Shown: positions 33,499-45,888, numbered from the stretch's first letter. The stretch is 64,000 nucleotides of DNA from Podospora comata (GCA_017354895.1 CP071495.1:1533001-1597000); one strand, 5' to 3'. Program-made: numbers and translations. The notes: generated by a model not told the origin, from the sequence alone.

Positions 33499-36454
33499 CT
33501 ACCTCTTTTTGGCATACCACCCCTCCAAATCCAACCTTGTGAGTAACATCTCTATGGTATTCTCCTGGTCTTTGCCACCCCTCCTCCCTTCAGCAGTGGG
33601 TGTTTTTTCGGACAGGCCCCGGAGGACGGTGACGAAAACTTCGACCTTGCGGTGGAATCTTTTGTAGAGGTCCCTCTCTTCGTCGTGGTGCTGCTGTCCG
33701 TGCAACTCCAAGTGGGCATCGGCAGCTTTGATTCTGACAAGTCGGGCGAAGGAGAGGATTAAGGAGAGGACTTCTTCTAGGAGAGCCATAACGGGTTGTT
33801 GACGTTTCCGAAGTAATAAGCAAGACATGATACTGTCCAGCGTTGCCTCCTGTTTCTGCCTCAAAATCTCGGGACTGATCCCCGCTCTGGCGCTGTCGGC
33901 GGAGTCGGGGAGGGTGGCTTCGATGGTGTCGAGCCAGGTCTCGAACCGCCTCCAGACTTTTGCGATTCCGATATCAAAAAAGTAGTTTGCTACCGCAAAG
34001 GCAAACCCCCTCGCCTCCCACGCAAACCGTAACGTGACGTCTTCGCTGTCTGGCGGTAGCCCCGAGGTGGAGAAGCTGCTGGCTGCGTGCAGCACTCTCA
34101 ACACCCGAATCAAAAGGCGGGAGATGCGGTCGTATTTCGCCAGGACCTGCGGCGTTATAACTGCGCGAAGGGGTGGCGGCGTGGTGTACGCCAACCTGAG
34201 GAAATCCAACGCTCCCAACCCGTCGACGTTCATGCACTTGTCTATTTCCTCCGGGGTGAGGTCGTGACGGATGGAGAATGACAGGTCGCCCGGTAACCGG
34301 CCTCCTTTTTCACCGCCCCCGCCGAGAGAGTCGGACAGCACCCCCATCAAAGCCAGTCTGAGCTCTGAAGATGCCGGAGGCCAAGTTCGACGGTTAGATC
34401 CGAGGCGGAGGCCCATTGACGAGGAGCCGCCTAGTGCGACGCCTTTCTGGCGTTCGGTGGTGGAGGAGTCAGGATCGAACAACGCGCTGGACAACCGGGC
34501 GACGAGGAGGCCATTGGAGAGGAGGAAGGATTGATTCAGCAGGGAGAGGTGGGAGCGCAAGGAGTGGGAGGTGAAGAGGAGGGTTGTAGTCAGGTGGGAC
34601 AGGAGGGCTGATTGATATGTCAGTAGTGGGCTGAACGATAAGAGTGGTAAAAGGGAGGTGTGCGGTGACAGGGCTGTCTTGTGAGATAAGGGGGAGTAAA
34701 GGTGTGATTTCAACAGCTGGGCAAGGTCATCCGCCGGCGGTGGCTCCCTCAGCGGTTGATCCATCTGCTTCATCGACTCGAGAATATTCGTAGCAACCTC
34801 CGCTTCCGACTTCCCAAACACAGCAAACTCTACTGCACCACTCTCCTCCGTCTTCGAATCACCAGTTTGTTCACCCCCCACGCCGGCAGCCAAGAGAACC
34901 CTCTCAACAGCCCCCCTGTACTCCTCCACCCTCCCCTCCAACCTCGCAATAGCCTCCCACTCAAACTCCCACTCCAACCTCGGCGGCTTCGTCAGCTCGA
35001 CCACATCTACCCGCGCCAGAGGGTGCTCAGGATGGTGCTCCCTCAAAAACCGCAGATTCCTCCCCGTTTCGAAAATACTCTCCGCCATGTCCCCGGGGAC
35101 AAACCCCGGCATTTTTGACTCGTCTAGAAAGTACTCTGGCTCGTCCAGATCGCACCCCTGGTCGTCAATCCACATTTTGTCTGCCACCTTGACAAACCCC
35201 TTGCCTGAACCACCTGTCTTGCTGACGGGAATACCCTCCTCCACCTTGGTGCCGATCCATTCCTCGACAAAATCTGTCCAGGGCCGGGAGACGATTCTTA
35301 GGACTTCGTTGGTAGCCGCGCGCAAGAGATCGTCTTTGTATTCCGCTGCCTGGACCGCCTGGAACAAAGCAGAAAGCATGGCCTCGTCTGTCTTTGCCGT
35401 GGCGACCTTCTGGACGAGGTTTTTGAAGTAGGAGAGGACTGTCTGGACGGGCTGGACGAGGGATTGCAGCTGGAGGATGGATCTGACGTTGCGGCTGCGG
35501 GTGCTGAGCTCGGTGCCCACGGTGGTGATGAGACGGGCGATGACGCCTGCGAAGGCGATGCGGGTTGGGGAGGAGGACGGGGAGGAGTAGGCGGTTTCAG
35601 AGAAGTACTGGAGGTGTCTCGTGCAGTTGCCGCAGTCGAGGCAGAGGTTGTCGATGGCTTTGATCAAGTCGAGGGTGATGCCCGAGGTGCGGAGGAGAGG
35701 GGCGGTTTTGGTGAAGGAGTTTTGGGTGGAGTCCCAGGTGAAGAGGAGGGAGCTTCTGCCTAGGGATAGAGTCAAAAGACAGGCGGAGTAAATTGAGTTG
35801 TCCAGGATGTCTGGTGGTTTGTTTTCAGTGTCGTTGTTTGAGGCTGCGACTATGGAGTCGAAGGCTGCTGGGCCGGCTTCTGTGATGAAGGAGGTAGGCC
35901 CTTCTTTGGTCTTCTCAAAGGCTTCCCATGTTTTGTACTGGGGTTTGGCGCTGGCGACATCGTCTGGGAGAAGCCAAAAGTCTTCCTCCTCGCTAGAGAG
36001 TTCGTGGTCGAGCTCTGGTTGGTCTTCTTCCTGAGCTGTATCTGCACCGGGGGCTTTGGCATGCTGAGCGGCAAGATCTCTCAAGATGGGTGGAAGTTTA
36101 AAGAAAGCATCGTCATTCTCCTGGCCAAGTTCAGGAGTCGGATGTCCTTGTAGTTGAGAGCTGATCAGTCCATCTTGTGTTCCTAATTACTAGTTATCAT
36201 CTGCACCTCATAGTCTGCAGGAAGAAATACATACCTTCAGCTCCCCATGAAAACAGGGGGTTCTGTTTATTGATCTCCTCAATAGACTTGGCAAGCCAGT
36301 TGGAGGGCCGCCAAAAGTCGGGAATTGCAAAGAGATTAGAGAGGTCATCCTCGTCGTCTTTGTCTGCATATTTCTTCTTTAACGGGGGTATCTTTAAGCG
36401 AGCATCTGAGAAAAAGCTGCTGGTGTCGGTATTTACATCATGAAGGCCCGCCAT
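33499..36454 (-). CDS. Gamma-tubulin complex component, probably GCP6-like
   Basis: A second Spc97/Spc98-family protein, likely part of the larger gamma-tubulin ring complex. Exons 36454-36235 and 36182-33499 give 967 residues. The N-terminal part (FAIPDFWRPSNWLAKSIEEI) is shared by fungal GCP5/GCP6-like proteins. The middle holds a grip1-like region (ILDNSIYSACLLTLSLGRSS). The C-terminal grip2 region includes LGALDFLRLAYTTPPPLRAV, YDRISRLLIRVLRVLHAASS and WEARGFAFAVANYFFDIGIA. GCP family membership is well supported; the choice between GCP4, 5 and 6 is uncertain, and GCP6 (Alp16-like) is my best guess. It shares a 294-bp divergent promoter with EAF7. Confidence 0.82.
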
Positions 36455-36748
36455 CTTTGATGTGCTTGGTGTTGTAGTAGTGTTCACTTGACTGAGCGCT
36501 GAGAAGGGAAAGTGGAACGCGTACGGAGCACCCCAGTCGCGTAAATTGACCCGCTAAAGCTTCCCTGATCCCTGTCCGTCAACTGCGCTGCAGCCACAGC
36601 GCTTGGCTGCGACTCGATTGAAGCTTGAAGCTTTAACTTTCCTCCGACTCGATTCTTGAACCGACACACATCGTATCTTCTATAAGCAGCTACTCGGTTG
36701 ATAATTCTCCTCAATTCGATAACCACAAGATAACTAAACAGAGCCGAC
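36455..36748. promoter_or_regulatory. Compact bidirectional promoter GCP6-like / EAF7
   Basis: Only 294 bp separate the two start codons, so both promoters and leaders overlap here. The plus-strand side contains AATTGA- and AGATAA-type AT-rich boxes close to EAF7. Confidence 0.5.
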
Positions 36749-37679
36749 ATGCCTCCCAAGAAGAAAGGCGGGCGCGCAAGCACCCAGGCCGCCGCGACTC
36801 CAGACGATGCGATGGACATTGATACACCAGCCGCTTCAGAGACACCAGCTCCCCCAAAAGAGGTTACGGACCCGTGGACGGACGACCAGGTCGCTTCTCT
36901 TTTCAAGGGCGTCATTCGGTGGAAACCAGCAGGTTCGTTGGCCTGCCATTCACCCATACCTCGCCGAGATAGTCTGCTCACAGTCACCAGGAATGCACAA
37001 ACACTTTCGGATACTGGCCATCAGCGAGCACCTCCGTAACCACGGAATAGACCCTGACGTATGGCCACACACCCGAATCCCCGGCATTTGGGCTAAGCTA
37101 CGCGAGTTCTATAACTTAGAAGCCATCGACGAGCGAGAGAACAGTATGGATCCGCCAGAAGAGAAGGGCCAGCCCAGACGATACCTCGACTTCAGACTAC
37201 CCTTTAAAGACTACGTCGACCTGATGGAGGAGAGGGCTCGCGCAGATCCCAGTGAGGCACCGTCCAGTCCGCCACAATGGGACCCCAACGACCCTACCGC
37301 TGGAGGTGACGGGAAAAAGAGGAAGCGAGCGGCAGCCACATCGGCAGCATCAACGGACGGGAACACTAAGACTCGAAGTTCTACTGTTGAGGCCACCGAT
37401 AACGAGACTCCTGCAGCTAGTCCCTCCAGGAAGACGGCCAGGACCGGTAGAAATGCCAAACGTGCTGCTAGTAGAGGACGCAAGGCGAAGGAAGAGTCAC
37501 CCCCTCCTAGTGAAGAGGAGAGCGAGGAGGAAGAGGGGTCTGAAGAGGACGGGGAAGAAGAGGATGATGAAGAAGAAACGGGCACACCTGCATCTACCAA
37601 GGGCGGTAGGTCAACAACCAGAGGCCGGACTGCCACCAGAGCGAGAGGTCGAGGGCGAGGGCGAGGTCGGGGTAGATAG
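36749..37679 (+). CDS. EAF7: NuA4 histone acetyltransferase subunit Eaf7 (CT20/MRGBP family)
   Basis: Subunit of the NuA4 complex, partner of the MRG-type chromodomain protein Eaf3. Exons 36749-36932 and 36991-37679 give 290 residues. The conserved domain (about 38-145) reads [20 protein letters not shown], then [40 protein letters not shown] and YLDFRLPF. The intron (58 nt, donor GTTCGT) splits the Gly codon before Met-His-Lys-His. The C-terminal half is disordered: a Lys/Arg-rich segment, an acidic Glu/Asp run and a final Arg-Gly repeat tail, longer and more basic than in yeast. The Arg-Gly tail suggests nucleic-acid contact, which is inference. Confidence 0.93.
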
Positions 37680-38013
37680 GATCCGCAGGCTGACTATCGC
37701 CCATTGTATTCATGGGGCGGTCGCTGACCAATTTTTTATTTCTTTTTGGGGAGGGCTCATGCAGATTGTTAGGCGTACTGGTTATACCCTGTTATGGTTA
37801 TTGGAAGCAAATAACGCCCTGAGCGTGTCAATTTGTATTATTTTCCAGTCTCGAGATGTTTGCGTGGTGTTGATCACAAATGGGAACCCCGCCAAAAATA
37901 GCCCCGCAGTCGCGATTGACATGACGCGCTGCTGAATTTGGGCCCAATGCTCGCGACATCATCTTTGTTGACAAACCCCCAAACACAACACAGCACTACA
38001 CTACAAACTCACA
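37680..38013. promoter_or_regulatory. Intergenic region EAF7 to ASK1
   Basis: 334 bp between tandem genes: the 3' UTR of EAF7 and the promoter of ASK1. It contains ACGCG at 37924-37928, which resembles half of a G1/S MCB box; a single partial match is weak evidence. No gene seen. Confidence 0.35.
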
Positions 38014-39585
38014 ATGTCTCGCCCAGGTTCTACCGTGTCGGTGAGGCCTTTGACTCTCACCGAAGAGCTCGAGAAGCTCGAGCAATCCATCACTCTTACC
38101 CTTCAAGGTGCCCATTTTTCTGTCTTCCCAAAGATATGCCCCGGCTAACATGTCCCAGAAATCGACCACAACTTTAGCAGAGCGCACCGCATTGTTACCG
38201 GCAGCATCTTGCCTCTTGTAGAACAGTATGGCGAACACTCTCGGAATGTGTGGGAGGCGACCAAGTTCTGGAAACAATTCTTCGAGGCCTCTGCCAACGT
38301 CTCGCTGTCTGGATATGAAGAGCTGGCCAACAACGAGCCCGAGGAGAGCACCGAGATCGAACAGACAGTAGACGAAAGTACTGCCCAGTACAGCACTCCC
38401 CATAACCAGCAACAACACCACAACGAAGGCGTCAGTCATCTCGAGGCGAATCAATCCTCGGTAGTCTACCCCAGCGGCAGCCGACAACAACAACAACAAC
38501 AACAGCAGCAGCAGCACCAGCAAGACGAATCAATGTTTGACAACAGCGACGAAGACGTCTCGGGCAGCACCCCCCGCCCTACCATAGGGAAAACCATACC
38601 CTCCCGCTCCCAAATGGCGACGCTCTCCTCCCCCTACGAGAACCTCAGGCGGGACTATGCGCAAAAACCCAACACGCCAGGCTACGAGCCCACCCCAAAG
38701 CAAGAAGAAGAAGACAACACCTCCCTCCTCATCCAAGAATTCACCACCCGCCTCCCAGACATGTCCATGCACCCCCGTCACTCCCCTCCCGAGCAATCCC
38801 ACACGGCAACACAATTCCTCGATTCCGACGACGATTTGGCATTCTTGAAACCAGGTAACAAGAAAAATACCGACCCGGTCCTCCACCATTTGAAGGACAA
38901 AAACTTCCGCGTCATGGCCACCCCTCACAAAGGCCACACGGGAGTTACGCCTCTCAAATGGAAAATAACCTCTAACCAACCCCTCTTCACCACCCCCGGC
39001 AAAGGCAAGTCCGGTGCTGATCCAACAATCACCTCCCGCCCCATCTGGGCCGATTCTCCGGGCGACAGCCCAGAGATTGCGCTGCCACAACTACGCTCAG
39101 CGGCGTTTATGTCGCCTACCAAGGCGGCGTATCGGTCTGCGGCGCTTAAACAGAGTGTTAATGCCCCTAGGACGCCAGGGGTGAGCGTGCAGACACCGGC
39201 GGCAAAGGGGGGGAAGACGAGGGATGTGTACAATGAGGATAAGTATGCGAACGCGACGGGGGATGAGCTAGGGTGGAGCGAGGATGATGATGAGGATGAA
39301 CGGGAGCTGAGCGAGATGGGGATGAGCCCGCCGAAGACGATTCAGTTTGCGCTGCCGCCTGGGAGGTTGATGCAGACGCCTGCGAGGGAGGCGAGCAGGA
39401 GGATTGTGGAGGGGTTGCTGATGAGGGCTGGGGAGGGGGATATGACGTTGGATTTTACGGGGGTTGTGCCTGGTTTTGGGGGAGAGCAACAAGAACAACA
39501 AGGGGGGAATGGGGGGCAGAGGGGGATGGAGTATAGTCCTACGTTGGTGAAGATGAGTTTGGAGATGCAGGATGATACTTTTTAG
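38014..39585 (+). CDS. ASK1: DASH complex subunit Ask1
   Basis: Subunit of the fungal DASH/Dam1 ring that couples kinetochores to microtubules. Exons 38014-38107 and 38159-39585 give 506 residues. The N-terminal 75 residues are the Ask1 domain: LTLTEELEKLEQSITLTLQ, EIDHNFSRAHRIVTGSILPL and SRNVWEATKFWKQFFEASAN. The rest is low-complexity and Ser/Pro/Thr-rich with a Gln run (CAA/CAG, 38487-38525). Many S/T-P sites (such as TPHK, TPLK, SPTK) could be Cdk targets, in line with known Ask1 regulation. The small intron (51 nt, GTGCCC donor, GGCTAAC branch) is clear. The 3' end is strongly G-rich. Confidence 0.93.
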
Positions 39586-39927
39586 GGTGTAAAAGGGGGG
39601 GGTAGCAGGTGTCAATTTAGTGGAGGGTCGAGATGGGGGGGTAAATAAGGGGCCTGGATGTGGAATGTGGGTTGTGGTATGTGGTGTGTGGGATGCGGTA
39701 TGTGGGTGTATATACGTCGTGTTTTGCTGTATGAAAAAACTGAAGAGTGTATGTTGAACCCAATTCTGTGCATCTATGCTCCTCTTTTGTTTCCCTTGCC
39801 ATTACCCTACCCATCCTTCTCATGGTTGGTGTATCCCACCTCCTGTCCAGCTAACCACCTCCCCTTTAGTAAGAGGCAGCTAGCAGATTGACCCTAAACC
39901 TTCGATTATCCTCACCGTTAAAGGGAG
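39586..39927. other. Convergent 3' intergenic region with TGTGG-type repeat
   Basis: 342 bp between ASK1 and the small unknown gene. From 39656 to 39712 the plus strand is a degenerate TG-rich repeat of TGTGG/TATG units. It should contain both 3' UTRs. Confidence 0.5.
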
Positions 39928-40249
39928 TCAAAACCCCATGTTGATCTGGTTCTTCATCACTTGGCTTTTGCTTGCTGGCTTCCCGCCTGATGAGGAGCTC
40001 TTGGAGGACTTGGCTTGGGACTTGAGATAGGAGATGTCGGTGGTTGTGCTGGCTATGGAGGCTGTGTCATCGGAGGAGGACTGTTGTGACTGAGACTGCT
40101 GCTGCTTGGCTTGGGCGTGGGCGGCTTTTTGGTCGGCCATGATTTGGGTGGCGTAGTTGCGGGGGTAGAGGGGGGAGTTGAAAGCTGGGTGAGGTTGTTA
40201 GTGGAGGGAGGGTGATGGGGCTGGGGGGGGGCTTACTGTTGGAGGACAT
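39928..40249 (-). CDS. Small Ser/Gln-rich protein of unknown function (89 residues)
   Basis: Two exons (40249-40237, 40184-39928) encode 89 residues. The first carries MSSN plus one base; the 52-nt intron has donor GTAAGC, branch ACTAAC and acceptor CCCAG. The protein starts MSSNTFNSPLYPRNYATQIM, then has an Ala/Gln-rich helix-like segment, a Ser-rich stretch (SSSDDTASIASTTTDISYLK) and a Lys/Ser tail ending in QVMKNQINMGF. No signal peptide or membrane segment. I do not recognise it; the aromatic N-terminal motif and the clean splice signals argue it is real. It faces ASK1 tail to tail. Confidence 0.65.
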
Positions 40250-43200
40250 GGCGGTGGTTGTGGAAGTGAAGTTGGGAATGGTGTTGGTGGTGAGAATAGC
40301 GGTGGTGGATGTGGTTGTGATGGTGATGGTTATTGGTGGTGGTCACTGTATAAATGGTGATAGCCGTTTTGAGTGGTGCGATGATAGTTGTGCAAGTGTA
40401 TGTATGCGTGTGTGTGTGTGTCTGTGTGATTTTCTGCCTGGTGACAACCTGAGGACAAAAAAGGGGCGTCCAACCCAGATCTTATATACACGACAGACAG
40501 GACAAGCTTTTCTAGTACCAGGTACGGCATACTTGAGAAAAACAAGCATTGGTTACCTTACCAAGGACTGAAATCCTTCCCGTCAGCCCCATCCAACGTC
40601 CTGTAGTTGGTGAACCCCTACGTAGCTGCCTACGCCGCTGCCACACACGTCCACACCACCGATCCATGCTGTCGGTCCACCCGTGTAAAAGTGGCTTCGC
40701 AAGGCTGGTCGTAATCAGCAGCCCGTTTGTGATTTGTGTGTGTGTCTGTGTGTGTGCAAGGGTGGTGGACAACATGCTAGTAGACAGACACAGAACACAC
40801 ACCGGTAAGTGAGTCACCCGCCGCTCCGTTGGCTATAGGTAGTTCAGAAACTAGGATGAGATGAGACGAAAAAGGAAAAGAAAAAAAAAGAAGAAGAAAA
40901 GTGGGTTGCAGCGTGGTGTCAATGTGCATGCGTACACAGCCTACGTCAAACGCTTTTTTCGTACCATTGTCACTTCTTGTTCGTGTACATACAAAGACAG
41001 GACGGCGTCACACCGGGCGATGGGTATCGTGTGTGGTGGGCAGATAGATGCAAGTCAGATGGGGGTAGCCGCGCGTGTAACAATGAGAAAAAAAATACGC
41101 CCTGTGTGACGGTGTGTCAGATTCTAGATTTTTTTTAAAGGTTTCTTCTTCTTGCAGATGGGCGGAGAGATCTATCGTGACTGTTCTATGGTGAGAAGTT
41201 GTGGCTGTGACTAGGTATGCCACCGCACTGCCAACCGGTTGATTAAGATATGGGAATAGCAGTGCCGGAAGGGTTGTTAATACACCAACGGCCCCCTTTT
41301 CATTTCTCACCGTTGTTCTGCAAAAAATAACGACATCATCAGAAAATTTCTCAAGGTCTGTTGGACATACGTCGTGTCGTCGTCAACATGTATCTGGATG
41401 CCTGATATCAATACCACCAGACCCCGGCGACTTTTCTCGCTCTTGATGCAGCCCTTGCTTGCGTCTTCACCTTCGGACTTTGTCTAGAATCTGTACGGTC
41501 CTTCTTATCAGCGTGACCTTTCTGTTTAAGTGCCGGTGCTGCTGGGTAGCATTCATAGCAGGGAAACACCAAGACCTTGTTTACTAGGACGGAAAGATGT
41601 CGTTGCCTGTTGCGTAAGGCTGTTGTTTCCTGACCCGTGAGGCTTGCGTGTGCTCAACACGCTGAATGTTAGGGGTGGTAGTGAGAGGCCAAATTAGGCA
41701 GGTGGTTGAGAACGACAGACGATAGTTCTGCCCAGCTAGGCGCCGCGTGAGTAATCCGAACAGGAACGTCGAGGTGATGGCGTCGAGGCCGGGCCGTACA
41801 TTTCTTTGCTCAATAGTGCCAATTCGGCTTTCCCAGCTTCCTCCATCGTTACCATGTATGTTCTGAACAATCCAAGTCATGTTATGGTCTATGTATGGTA
41901 TTTCCCACCCTCTCTAGAACGGGCTTAGCATACATTCTTCGCAAAATGTCAAGAGGAAGTAGCATCACATGTCGAGAAACAGAAAAAATTCTTTCCTGTG
42001 TTGAGTGTTGAACCAGCACAAAAAATGACCTTGTGGTTCTATAGGTTGGACAACCGGTTGTCAAATAGTTGTTGCACTTACACCATTTTCTTGACTACTG
42101 AGGTGATCAAGCCATGCGCTAACAGTTTAGTGCGAGATCAACAGCTCCAGCTGCTAAGATGACAAGAAAACCCCCCCTCTCTTGTCCCTGCCAGGGGAGA
42201 TCTCGTGAGCCTATACGGGGTGACGGGCAGATGACTTGGTGATACGGCATCAGATATCTCCCGGTGATGTACAGAAAAATCAGAGCTCTCTGTGCCTGTT
42301 GACAGTCCCGACACCGGACTGTGATATGCGTTGGTGGTGGCACAACGGAGCTGTCATCGGCCATTGTCAAATCAGACGAGGCCAAAGCTCCTGCCCTGTC
42401 ACACTCGCAGCTGTCATCCCAAGTTTGCCGTTGGCAGTTGTCTTGTTGACTTTCTCAGGGGCGTCAGTACGTCGTCTGTTGTCCACCCAACCAGAGCCTC
42501 GTAGAAAACGAAATTCGGATACGCGTATGGAATAGAAACCGCGTCGGCGACGACAATGACGTCCTTCTGGAAGCATTGACATGTTTTATTCGGGGTCCCC
42601 CGCAAATTGGCGTCTTGCTCGTCTGTGCCCGAAGCTCCATCACGCTTACCAATTCAAACAGAGAGAGAGAGAGCGAGAACTGCTGGTGATTCAAAAGCGA
42701 ATTACAAAACCAATTCAGCAATTCGGAAAAACGCGGCCGGCTTGGCATCCCGGATAAAGACGTTAGTAGTCTAGTAGCTCTGACTTGGTATTCTTGACCT
42801 TGCCTCGATAGGAAAGCCAGAAAAGACATCCCTGGAAGATCGTCGACATGGGAAAAAACAACAGCCCACGATGTGCTGTCGCTTTGGACACAGGGGAGAG
42901 AGTGCAAGTGTCGTGGTCGCTGTCCCGGCAGTTTGGATAGTGTCAACAGGAGTCCACTAGGTATCTCAGGGCAAATCCATCTCGCGCCGTTCGGGTTTGT
43001 CTGCTACTCGCGTGGTGGTGGTTTGTTGACAGAATGGTTCAACATGAGATGAATCCCCACTTCCAACGCGACTGAACTGAGATATCCAGGCGCTAGCGCA
43101 GGGACTCAGGGCTTTGCTTGGCGGGTTCGATAGGATCAACGGCCGATTTCTGAAAGATTGGGTATTTTTTTTTAATTTTTTTTTTGCGCCAGCGCCAGCA

Positions 43201-43440
43201 ACAGAAAGGTGGGCAAACAGGCGAGCCACTCGAAATCTCTGTACATTCCCGGCCTTCCGGGATGTTCACAGGCCCCGTTCGACCAGGGCCCACACGGCCC
43301 TCGCTCTAGCATTTCTAGTCAGCCTACTCCCGCCATCGTCTTTTCCATCGCCTTTGGCTTTTGTTGGTGTTGTCAACAGCTTCACCGCGCGCGCTACTCA
43401 CCGAGGCACGCCGAAAACACACGCCGCCCGACCGCCCGCC
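40250..43440. other. 3.2-kb gene-free region upstream of ERG5
   Basis: The longest stretch without a supported gene. Open frames on both strands are short, overlap one another and lack codon bias. Visible items: G/T-rich DNA with GGTGGT units (40255-40345), GT runs (40403-40425, 40736-40757), a purine-rich run (40866-40900), a GA run (42661-42674) and a T-rich run (43162-43184). It must contain the promoters of ERG5 and of the small gene; a non-coding transcript is possible but not shown. Confidence 0.4.
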
Positions 43441-45111
43441 ATGGCCACCAATGCGACAAGCTTCACGTCGCCTCTGGCGACAATCAAGTATGGTGCCGTC
43501 CCAGTGCCACCACAGCTCGAGTATGTCTTCGAGATAGTCGCCAATGCGAGTGTCTGGCAGATCCTCGTCACACTTCTCGCGCTTGCCGTTGTCTATGACC
43601 AGAGTATGTGACCATATGTGGCCTATTTGCCCTCAGTTGCACTCTGCTAACATGTCCTCCTCTTTCTTCAAGTCCGGTATATCCTCAACAAGGGCACCAT
43701 CGTGGGTCCCGCCATGAAGGTCCCCTTCATCGGCCCCTTCCTCGAATCTGTCAACCCCAAGTTCGAGGAGTACCACGCGAAATGGCTGTCGGGTCCCCTG
43801 AGCTGTGTTTCCGTCTTCCACAAGTTTGTCGTCATCGCCTCGACCCGCGACATGGCCCGCAAGGTGTTTAACTCGCCCGCCTTCGTCAAGCCCTGCGTCG
43901 TCGATGTCGCTCACAAGCTTCTCGGTGCCGACAACTGGGTCTTCCTCGACGGCAAGGCCCACGTTGACTTCCGCAAGGGTCTCAACGGCCTCTTCACCCG
44001 TCGCGCCCTCGAGATCTACCTCCCCGGCCAGGAGGAGGTGTACAACCGCTACTTCAAGTCCTTTGTCGACATCTCCAAAGCCGCCAACTTCAAGCCCGTC
44101 CCCTGGATGACCCAGTTCCGCGAGATCATCACGGCCGTCTCCTGCCGCACCTTTGTCGGTCACTACCTCGGCGACGAGGCCGTCAAGAAGATCGCCGACG
44201 ACTACTACCTCATCACCGAGGCCCTCGAGCTCGTCAACTTCCCCATCATCATCCCCTTCACCAAGACCTGGTACGGCAAGAAGGCCGCCGATATGGTCCT
44301 CGCCGAGTTCGCCCGTTGCGCCGCCAAGTCCAAGATCCGGATGGCTGCCGGCGGCGAGCCCAACTGCATCATGGACGCCTGGGTTGTCGAGATGATTGCC
44401 TCCAAGAAGTGGCGCGACGCCGAGGAGGCCGGCAACACCGAGGGTCTCACCAAGCCGACTCATGTCCTTCGCGATTTCACCGATTACGAAATCGCCCAAA
44501 CCGTCTTCACCTTCTTGTTCGCCTCCCAGGATGCCACCTCTTCTGCCGCCACCTGGCTCTTTCAGATCATGGCCCAACGCCCTGACGTCCTCGACCGCGT
44601 CCGCGCTGAGAACCTTGCTACCCGCAACGGAAACCCCAACGCCCCTGTTAACCTTGAGCAGCTCGAGTCCATGACTTACACCCGGGCTGTGGTCAGAGAG
44701 CTCCTCCGCTACCGCCCACCAGTGCTCATGGTTCCTTATGTCGCCAAGAAGCCCTTCCCCATCACTGACACGTACACTGCGCCCAAGGGCTCAATGGTCA
44801 TCCCGTCGACGTACCTCGCTCTTCGCGACCCAGAAGTCTATCAAAACCCCGATGTCTTTGACCCCGAGAGGTACTACACCGGCGACGCCGAGGTCAAGGG
44901 CGCAAAGAACTACCTCGTGTTCGGCACAGGTCCTCATTACTGCATTGGTCAGCATTACGCCCAGATGAATCTTTGTCTCTTCTTGGGGAAGGCGAGTTTG
45001 CAGTTGGAGTGGGAGCACCATGCCACGCCTTTGAGTGAGGAGATTCAGGTTTTTGCGACGATTTTCCCCAAGGATCATTGCCCGCTTGTGTTTAAGGAGA
45101 GGAGATGGTAG
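43441..45111 (+). CDS. ERG5: Sterol C-22 desaturase, cytochrome P450 CYP61
   Basis: Endoplasmic-reticulum P450 that introduces the C-22 double bond late in ergosterol synthesis. Exons 43441-43603 and 43673-45111 give 533 residues. An N-terminal hydrophobic segment (about 36-52) anchors it. CYP61-typical parts include KGTIVGPAMKVPFIGPFLES, the I-helix FASQDATSSAATW, the ExxR helix REL-LRYRPP region and the haem loop FGTGPHYCIGQHYA with the ligand C478. The intron (69 nt) has a CTAAC branch point. Codon use is strongly biased to C-ending codons, a sign of high expression. It stands alone and not in a secondary-metabolite cluster. Confidence 0.97.
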
Positions 45112-45888
45112 AGGGGGATGTGTGTAGATGTGAAAGGGTTAATTATAGTAAGAGGATGAATGATATGAAACACAACCTATCAGTGATGATGAAAATAATG
45201 GAAAGGAGGGAAAGGGAGGGAGGATAAGGGGGGTAATGGATGGATGGGATAAAGTTGTAATGTTTAGTTTTTTGTTTTTTTAGGGTAGGAAGGGCGGGAG
45301 GTGTAAATAGGTTTTTTTTTTGTTTTCTTGAATAAGATATGTGATTGTATCGAGTTTTATGGCCCGTCACTGTGAACGGCACAGCGGAGGGTTTTGTTTC
45401 GTTGGGGTCGTGGGTAATGCTCATGTGTTGTGTACTCCTTCGGAGATGGGTAGCCAATGACAGAGAGGGTGGTGAGATTCGGGATGCGAGCTGTTGTTGT
45501 GGGAATGGAGTCCGAGTCCGAGGTGTATCATTCGTTGAGGAGGATGAAGAAGCTCTCGGAGCGTTCGGAAGCCAAATGTGGTTGAGATAATGCCCCCACA
45601 TATAGGTAGAACAAGATGCACACCCCGTCGAGTTCAGCCTTATGACATTCAACCGTTTTCGTACCCGTTGAAGGGCGGCAAGCTCAACGGCCCTCGGCGG
45701 CGGTTCGCAAAATGACGACGTTGGGTGGGGCAATTGCTAGCTTCGACTTGAACCTCACTTTCTACAACCTTTCATGTCCCTCACCTTTGAGAGCTTCATC
45801 CCCCTTCTCACTAGCCCCTTAAATCACCCCCATCTTAAAACACTCAATTCCACTCCCATAACAGCCCTTAACTGAACCCCCTATCAAA
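45112..45888. other. Intergenic region ERG5 to rhodanese gene, no gene seen
   Basis: 777 bp between tandem genes. The last 100 bp are C/A-rich and look like a leader. No further feature. Confidence 0.45.

Noticed and set aside
43633-44577. 314-codon frame on the minus strand, Gly/Asp/Val-rich
   Set aside because: Antisense shadow of ERG5, produced by C-ending codons on the real strand.
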